A DNA stretch of 64,000 nt from Methyloversatilis sp. GTDB taxonomy: Bacteria > Pseudomonadota > Gammaproteobacteria > Burkholderiales > Rhodocyclaceae. Where the stretch lies: NCBI GenBank assembly GCA_016791045.1, contig JAEUNO010000046.1:1-64000 (forward strand). Direction: 5' to 3'. Positions 58,114 through 64,000 of this stretch are shown here, in pieces. Position 1 is the stretch's first letter, and the number at the start of each line of letters is the position of its first letter. The notes beneath the pieces were generated by a model. The model was not told where the DNA came from. It saw nothing but the letters and a program-made list of their open reading frames with translations, and did no database searches. Position numbers and translations under genes: made by a program.

Positions 58114-59394
58114 ATGACGACAACGCCCTCCGTTTCACGCAAGCCACGCTGGCCCTGGATACTGATGTTGCTGGTGCTGGCCGGTCTGACGGCCGGCTGG
58201 TTTCTGGCGCGTGAGCGCACCGGCACGCCGGCCGAGGGTGGAGGGCCGCCGGGCGCCCGGCCGGCCGGTGCGGCGTCCGGCGCACCCGGCGCCGCAGGCC
58301 GTCGCTTCGGTGGCGAATCACGGGTCGGTACCGCGCTGGCCCGGTTGGCCGACCTGCCGGTGACGGTCAGTGCGCTCGGTACGGTGACGCCGATCGAAAG
58401 TGTCGTGGTGCGCAGCCGCGTCGAAGGTGAACTGCGCTCGCTGCATTTCACCGAAGGCCAGCGGGTGAAGAAGGGAGACCTGCTGGCGCAGATCGATCCG
58501 CGCGCCTTCGAAGTCGAACTGGCGCAGACGCAGGCGGCGAAACTGCGCAACCAGGCCTTGCTGACCAATGCACGCGAAGACCTGAACCGCTACGAAACGC
58601 TGCTGAAGCAGGATTCGATCGCGACCCAGCAGGTGACGAACCAGCAGGCGCTGGTGCGCGAGTACGAAGCCGCCATCAAGGCAGACGAGGCAAGCATCGC
58701 GGCGGCACAGCTGTCGCTGAGCTACGCGCGCATCACGGCGCCGATCAGCGGGCGTGTGGGTCTGCGCCAGGCGACACCGGGCAACATCGTTCGCGCGTCG
58801 GATACCGAAGGCCTGCTGACCATCACGCAGGAAGCGCCGATTTCGGTCGTGTTTTCGCTGCCTGCGCCGGAACTGCCGGCGGTGCGTGCGGCCATCACGC
58901 AGCGCGGCGGTCTGGCGGTGGAAGCGTGGGACCGCGAAAACCGCAGCGTGCTGACCACCGGTACCCTGCGCATCCTGGACAACCAGATCGATGTTGCCAC
59001 CGGCACCGTCAAGGCCAAGGCGATGTTCGAGAACCGCGACGATGTCCTGTTTCCGAACCAGTTCGTCAACGTGCGGGTGCGCGTCGACACCGTGTCCGGT
59101 GCCGTCGTGGTGCCGGTCACCGCGATACAGCGCAGCGCCAGCGGCACCTTCGTGTATGTCGTCGGTGACGAGCTGACCGTGGCGATGCGGCCGGTGAAGA
59201 CCGGCACGCTGGCAGGCGAACTGCAGCAGGTGACGGAAGGCGTGCAGCCCGGCGAGCGCGTCGTGACCGATGGTGTGGACCGCCTGCGCGAAGGCGACAA
59301 GGTGAAGATCGATGATGCGCCGGCCGCGGGTGCCCGTGCCGGCAAGCCGGACGGGGCGTCGCCCGGGCGTCGCGACGCGGCGCCGGCGCGCTGA
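58114..59394 (+). CDS. mdtA: Multidrug efflux periplasmic adaptor MdtA
   Basis: A 426-residue membrane fusion protein anchored by an N-terminal membrane helix (about residues 11-30), without a lipobox. A Gly/Ala/Pro-rich linker follows (about 35-65). The lipoyl and hairpin regions contain VVRSRVEGELRSLHFTEGQR and DLLAQIDPRAFEVELAQTQA; the C-terminus is charged and Gly/Ala-rich. First gene of an mdtABC-type operon, in which one adaptor serves two RND subunits. The mdtB gene begins 12 nt after the stop. Confidence 0.9.
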   Translation: MTTTPSVSRKPRWPWILMLLVLAGLTAGWFLARERTGTPAEGGGPPGARPAGAASGAPGAAGRRFGGESRVGTALARLADLPVTVSALGTVTPIESVVVRSRVEGELRSLHFTEGQRVKKGDLLAQIDPRAFEVELAQTQAAKLRNQALLTNAREDLNRYETLLKQDSIATQQVTNQQALVREYEAAIKADEASIAAAQLSLSYARITAPISGRVGLRQATPGNIVRASDTEGLLTITQEAPISVVFSLPAPELPAVRAAITQRGGLAVEAWDRENRSVLTTGTLRILDNQIDVATGTVKAKAMFENRDDVLFPNQFVNVRVRVDTVSGAVVVPVTAIQRSASGTFVYVVGDELTVAMRPVKTGTLAGELQQVTEGVQPGERVVTDGVDRLREGDKVKIDDAPAAGARAGKPDGASPGRRDAAPAR

Positions 59395-59406
59395 CCGGCC
59401 ACGTCC

Positions 59407-62400
59407 ATGAACCCGTCCAGACTGTTCATCCTGCGTCCGGTGGCGACGTCGCTGCTGATGATCGCGCTGCTGGTGACCGGCTTCATCGCCTACCGGCTGC
59501 TGCCGGTGTCGGCGCTGCCGCAGGTCGACTACCCGACGATGCAGGTGGTCACCTTCTACCCGGGTGCCAGCCCGGAACTGACCACTTCGCTGATCACCTC
59601 GCCACTGGAACGCCAGTTCGGCCAGATGCCCGGGCTGGTGCAGATGAATTCGGTCAGTTCGGCCGGCGCCTCGGTGGTCACGCTGCGCTTCGGTCTGAAC
59701 ATTTCGCTCGATACCGCGCAGCAGGAGGTGCAGGCGGCGATCAATGCCGCGGCGACGCTGCTGCCGCAGGAACTGCCGGCACCGCCGGTCTACAGCAAGG
59801 TCAATCCGGCCGATGCGCCGGTGATGACGCTGGCCATCAGTTCCAGTGCGCTGCCGCTGCATCTGCTCGAAGAAGCCGTCAGCACGCGCCTGGCGCAGAA
59901 GATTTCGCAGCAGTCGGGCGTCGGGCTGGTCAGCGTTTCCGGCGGCCAGCGGCGTGCCGTGCGCGTACGGGTCAACCCGTCGGCGGTGGCGTCCTACGGG
60001 CTCAGCCTCGAACAGCTGCGCGCAGCCGTCGTCAGCACCAGTTCCAGCCAGGCCAAGGGCAGTTTCGACGGACCGACCCGCGCGACGACGCTGGATGCCA
60101 ACGACCAGCTGCGGTCGGCGGCCGAATACCGGAAAAGTGTGATCGCGTGGAAGAACGGCGCGCCGATCCGGCTCGAGGACGTCGCCGAGGTGGTCGATGG
60201 ACCGGAAAACCGGCTGCTGGCCGCCTGGGCCAACCAGACGCCGTCGCTCATCCTGAACATCCAGCGCCAGCCGGGTGCCAACGTGATCGACGTGGTCTCG
60301 CGCATCCAGGCGCTGCTGCCCGAGCTGCAGGCCTCGCTGCCCGACGCGGTCGATGTCGCGGTGCTGACCGATCGCACCGAATCGATCCGTACGTCGGTGC
60401 GCGACGTGCAGATCGAACTGGTGATGGCGGTCGCGCTCGTCGTGCTGGTCATCTTCCTGTTCCTGCGCAATGTACGCGCCACCCTCATCCCGGCGGTGGC
60501 GGTGCCGCTGTCGCTCATCGGCACCTTCGCCGTCATGTACATGGCCGGCTTTTCGGTGAACAACCTGACGCTGATGGCGCTGACCATCGCCGCCGGCTTT
60601 GTCGTCGATGACGCCATCGTGATGACCGAAAACATCGCGCGCCACCTCGAACAGGGCAAGACACCGATGCAGGCGGCGCTCGACGGCGCGAAGGAAATCG
60701 GCTTCACCATCATTTCGCTGACCGTGTCGCTGGTGGCGGTGCTGATTCCGCTGCTGTTCATGCAGGACGTGGTCGGCCGGCTGTTCCGCGAATTCGCGCT
60801 CACGCTGACCATCGCCATCCTGCTGTCGGCCGTGGTGTCACTGACGCTGACGCCGATGATGGCGGCGCGCCTGCTGAAAGCGGAGCCGGAACACAAAGCC
60901 GAAGAGGGCTGGTATGCCCGCCTGCTGGCCGGCTATTCGCGCACGCTGCGCTGGGTGCTCGATCACCAGCCGCTGACGCTGGTCGTCACGGTCGCCACCT
61001 TCGTGCTGACCGCGTTGCTCTACCTCGCCGTGCCCAAGGGCTTCTTCCCGGTGCAGGACACCGGACTGATCCAGGGTATTTCGGAAGCCGAACCGACCGT
61101 GTCGTTCTCGGCGATGAGCGCGCGCCAGCAGGCGCTGGCCGAGGTGCTGCTGCGCGACCCGGATGTGGAGAACATCAGTTCCTTCATCGGCGTCGATGGT
61201 CAGAACCCGACGCTGAACACCGGCCGCATGCAGATCCGTCTGAAAGCGCTGGCTGACCGCGACGCACGCGCGCCCGAGATCGCTCGCCGGCTGGAGGATC
61301 TGGCGCGCGAGGTGCCCGGCATCACGCTGCATCTGCAGCCGGTGCAGGACTTGACGATCGAGGACCGGGTCAGTCGCGCGCAGTATCCGTTCGTCGTGCA
61401 GGCCACCCACCAGGACGACCTGCTCGAGTGGGTACCGAAGCTGGTTGCGGCGCTGCAGCAGTCGGACAAGCTGTCTGCCGTCACGACCGATCTGACGACC
61501 GGCGGCCTGCAGGCCTATGTGAACATCGACCGCGCCGCTGCCGCCCGGGTCGGCGTGACGGTGGCCGACATCGATGCTGCGCTGTACAACGCCTTCGGCC
61601 AGCGCCTCATTTCGACCATCTTCACGCAGTCGAGCCAGTACCGCGTAGTGCTCGAAGCGCAGCCGCAGTTCCAGCAGGGCCCGGAGGCGATATCGCAGAT
61701 CCACGTGATGTCCGCCACCGGCGAGCAGATTCCGCTGGGCAGCCTGGTGCGCATCGAAGAGCGGCCGGCCCGCCTGTCGATCGGCCGGCAGGGGCAATTT
61801 CCGGCGGCCACGGTGTCGTTCAACCTGCCTGACGGCGTGTCGCTCGGCGAAGCGGTCGACGCCATCGACGCCACGCGCCGCGTGCTCGCCATGCCGGCCA
61901 CGCTCACCGTGACGTACGAGGGTTCGGCCGAAGCCTTCCGCGCCTCGCTGAGCGACACGCTGTGGCTCATCCTCGCCGCGGTGGCCACCATGTACATCGT
62001 GCTCGGCGTGCTGTACGAAAGCTTCATCCACCCGCTGACCATCCTGAGCACGCTGCCGTCGGCCGCGATCGGCGCGCTGCTGGCGCTGCTCGGCACCGGT
62101 CACGCGCTCGACATGATTGCGGTGATCGGCATCATCCTGCTGATCGGCATCGTCAAGAAGAACGCGATCATGATGATCGACTTCGCGCTCGACGCCGAAC
62201 GCACGCAGGGCATGGCACCGCGCGACGCCATCTATCAGGCCTGCCTGCTGCGCCTGCGCCCGATCCTGATGACCACGATGGCGGCACTGCTCGGTGCGCT
62301 GCCGCTGATGCTGGGCGGCGGCATGGGATCCGAGCTGCGCCACCCGCTGGGTCTGACGATGGTCGGCGGCCTGCTCGTGAGCCAGGTGCTGACGCTGTAC

Positions 62401-62478
62401 ACCACGCCGGTCATCTATCTTGCGTTCGGTCGGCTGTTCGCGGCGCGCGGGTCAGCAGCGCAGGAGCATCGGGCGTGA
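59407..62478 (+). CDS. mdtB: Multidrug efflux RND subunit MdtB
   Basis: A 1023-residue inner-membrane transporter starting [20 protein letters not shown], the conserved MdtB N-terminus. TM4 carries [20 protein letters not shown] with the Asp pair, and the C-terminal half [18 protein letters not shown]. In E. coli MdtB and MdtC form a B2C heterotrimer that exports bile salts, novobiocin and other compounds. Its TGA overlaps the mdtC GTG. Confidence 0.93.
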   Translation: MNPSRLFILRPVATSLLMIALLVTGFIAYRLLPVSALPQVDYPTMQVVTFYPGASPELTTSLITSPLERQFGQMPGLVQMNSVSSAGASVVTLRFGLNISLDTAQQEVQAAINAAATLLPQELPAPPVYSKVNPADAPVMTLAISSSALPLHLLEEAVSTRLAQKISQQSGVGLVSVSGGQRRAVRVRVNPSAVASYGLSLEQLRAAVVSTSSSQAKGSFDGPTRATTLDANDQLRSAAEYRKSVIAWKNGAPIRLEDVAEVVDGPENRLLAAWANQTPSLILNIQRQPGANVIDVVSRIQALLPELQASLPDAVDVAVLTDRTESIRTSVRDVQIELVMAVALVVLVIFLFLRNVRATLIPAVAVPLSLIGTFAVMYMAGFSVNNLTLMALTIAAGFVVDDAIVMTENIARHLEQGKTPMQAALDGAKEIGFTIISLTVSLVAVLIPLLFMQDVVGRLFREFALTLTIAILLSAVVSLTLTPMMAARLLKAEPEHKAEEGWYARLLAGYSRTLRWVLDHQPLTLVVTVATFVLTALLYLAVPKGFFPVQDTGLIQGISEAEPTVSFSAMSARQQALAEVLLRDPDVENISSFIGVDGQNPTLNTGRMQIRLKALADRDARAPEIARRLEDLAREVPGITLHLQPVQDLTIEDRVSRAQYPFVVQATHQDDLLEWVPKLVAALQQSDKLSAVTTDLTTGGLQAYVNIDRAAAARVGVTVADIDAALYNAFGQRLISTIFTQSSQYRVVLEAQPQFQQGPEAISQIHVMSATGEQIPLGSLVRIEERPARLSIGRQGQFPAATVSFNLPDGVSLGEAVDAIDATRRVLAMPATLTVTYEGSAEAFRASLSDTLWLILAAVATMYIVLGVLYESFIHPLTILSTLPSAAIGALLALLGTGHALDMIAVIGIILLIGIVKKNAIMMIDFALDAERTQGMAPRDAIYQACLLRLRPILMTTMAALLGALPLMLGGGMGSELRHPLGLTMVGGLLVSQVLTLYTTPVIYLAFGRLFAARGSAAQEHRA

Positions 62479-64000
62479 GCGGCTGGGCCTGGTCGGTCTA
62501 CCGACCGGTGGCGACCACGCTGCTGACGGCGGCCATCGCGCTGTCCGGCGCGCTGGCGTTCGTGCTGTTGCCGGTGGCCGCACTCCCGCAGGTCGACTTC
62601 CCGACCATTTCGGTCACTGCCGCGCTGCCCGGCGCCAGCCCGGAAGTGATGGCGGCGACCGTGGCCACGCCGCTGGAACGCACGATGGGGCGCATTGCCG
62701 GCGTCACCGAAATGACGTCGAGCAGTTCGCAGGGCAATACCCGGGTGACGCTGCAGTTCGAGCTGGACCGTGACGTCGAGGGCGCGGCGCGAGACGTGCA
62801 GGCGGCGATCAATGCCGCGCGCGCCAGCCTGCCGACCAGCCTGCCGTCCAATCCGAGCTACCGCAAGGTCAATCCGGCCGACGCGCCGATCATGATTCTT
62901 GCGATCACGTCCGACTCGGTCCCGATTCCGCGCCTGTACGACATCGCTTCGACCGTCCTGGCGCAGAAGATGGCGCAGATTCCGGGTATCGGCGAAGTGA
63001 CCGTGGGCGGCGGTGCGCCACCGGCGGTGCGCGTGCAGGTGAATCCTGATGCGCTGCATCAGAATGGCCTGACGCTGGAGGACGTGCGTGCGCGCATCAA
63101 CGAAAGCAATGTCTATCGTCCCAAGGGATTCGTCGAGTCGGGCGACCGCTACTGGCAGATCGACGCCAACGACCAGATGCGCCGCGCGGCCGACTATGTG
63201 CCGCTGATCCTGCGCCACACCTCGGGCGCCACGCTGCGCCTGGGCGATGTCGCGACGGTGACCGAATCGGTGCAGGACGTGCGAAACCTGGGTCTGACCA
63301 ATGGCAAGCCGACGGTGCTGCTGGTGGTGACCAAGCGCCCCGGCAGCAATGTGATCGAAACCGTCGATCGGGTGCATGCGCTGCTGCCGGAGCTGGCGGC
63401 CAGCCTGCCCGCCTCGGCCCGTCTCGAAATCGTGTCGGACAGTTCGACCACGATACGCAGCGCCCTGCACGAGGTGGAGATCGCGCTGGCGATCGCCGTC
63501 GGCATGGTCATCTTCGTGGTGTTCCTGTTCCTGCGCAACGCCCGTGCGACGCTGATACCCGCCATCGTCGTGCCGGTGTCGCTGGCCGGCAGTCTGGCAG
63601 TGATGTACCTGCTGGGCTTCAGCCTGAACAACCTGTCACTGATGGCGCTGACCATCGCCACCGGCTTCGTGGTGGACGATGCAGTGGTGGTGATCGAGAA
63701 CATTGCGCGTCACATCGAACGCGGCATGAAGCCCTTCGAAGCGGCGGTGAAGGGCGTGCGCGAGGTCGGCTTCACGGTGGTGGCGATCAGCCTGTCGCTG
63801 GTGGCGGTGTTCATCCCCATCCTGCTGATGGGCGGCATCGTCGGCCGGCTGTTCCGCGAATTCGCACTGACGCTGTCGGTGGCCGTGCTGGTGTCCATGG
63901 TGGTGTCGCTGACCGCGGCCCCGATGCTGGCGGCGCGCCTGCTGCGCCACCAGCCGGTCGAGCAGGAAGCCCGCTGGCAGCGCGCACTGGCGCGCGTGTT
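62475..64000 (+). CDS. mdtC: Multidrug efflux RND subunit MdtC (3' end beyond window)
   Basis: The first 508 codons of an RND transporter; the window ends inside the gene. It starts with GTG in GTGA overlap with mdtB and reads [40 protein letters not shown] and the TM4 motif [20 protein letters not shown] are present. Partner of MdtB in a heterotrimeric pump. Confidence 0.9.
   Translation, partial: MSGWAWSVYRPVATTLLTAAIALSGALAFVLLPVAALPQVDFPTISVTAALPGASPEVMAATVATPLERTMGRIAGVTEMTSSSSQGNTRVTLQFELDRDVEGAARDVQAAINAARASLPTSLPSNPSYRKVNPADAPIMILAITSDSVPIPRLYDIASTVLAQKMAQIPGIGEVTVGGGAPPAVRVQVNPDALHQNGLTLEDVRARINESNVYRPKGFVESGDRYWQIDANDQMRRAADYVPLILRHTSGATLRLGDVATVTESVQDVRNLGLTNGKPTVLLVVTKRPGSNVIETVDRVHALLPELAASLPASARLEIVSDSSTTIRSALHEVEIALAIAVGMVIFVVFLFLRNARATLIPAIVVPVSLAGSLAVMYLLGFSLNNLSLMALTIATGFVVDDAVVVIENIARHIERGMKPFEAAVKGVREVGFTVVAISLSLVAVFIPILLMGGIVGRLFREFALTLSVAVLVSMVVSLTAAPMLAARLLRHQPVEQEARWQRALARV

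Overview
The window is high-GC chromosomal DNA from a betaproteobacterium. A facultative methylotroph of the Rhodocyclales, close to Methyloversatilis, fits best. The reasons are a calcium-type PQQ methanol dehydrogenase resembling Mdh2 at the left edge, betaproteobacterial core genes (clpSA, icd/aceK, radC/coaBC/dut, dapA/bamC, lysS/mnmC), and the overall gene style. The species assignment is inference from gene content. I see no rRNA, tRNA, insertion sequence, prophage or CRISPR array.

Layout. 1-3.7 kb: the 5' part of the methanol dehydrogenase gene (minus strand), divergent from a histidine kinase/NarL-type regulator pair that is a plausible regulator of it. 3.7-7.3 kb: rpmB-rpmG, radC, coaBC-dut and a small c-type cytochrome. 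7.3-20.9 kb: the glyoxylate-shunt node (aceB with a divergent LysR gene, aceA, icd, aceK), interrupted by rraA, clpS-clpA and a cold-shock gene, then rluE-like, DUF192 and pdxH genes. 20.9-24.6 kb: a GT39-like membrane glycosyltransferase, pgi and rpmE. 24.7-29.3 kb: a two-gene cassette of a transglutaminase and a fused circularly permuted ATP-grasp/alpha-E protein, with a divergent renalase-like flavoprotein. 29.3-33.4 kb: two convergent chemoreceptor genes, one with a soluble FIST sensor and one Aer-like with PAS; both are preceded by similar sigma-28-like elements.

33.4-37.5 kb: lysS-mnmC and a guanidinium exporter gene (gdx/sugE) whose leader carries a guanidine-II (mini-ykkC) riboswitch. 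37.5-42.9 kb: a five-gene operon of MoxR ATPase, DUF58, TgpA-like transglutaminase, MltB and a small secreted protein. 42.9-47.9 kb: an HDAC-family deacetylase, dapA-bamC, cobA and a TetR regulator. 47.9-54.1 kb: a tripartite RND efflux operon whose promoter holds an AcrR-like operator. 54.1-57.7 kb: an MFS transporter and a fused glucosylglycerol-phosphate synthase/phosphatase. 57.7-64 kb: an mdtABC-type efflux operon cut by the right edge.

Together the genes describe C1/C2 carbon entry (methanol oxidation plus glyoxylate shunt with IDH kinase control), envelope and osmotic homeostasis, motility sensing and several export systems. The least characterised element is the ATP-grasp/alpha-E/transglutaminase cassette. 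The clearest features outside coding sequence are the guanidine-II riboswitch, the paired chemoreceptor promoters and the AcrR-type operator.
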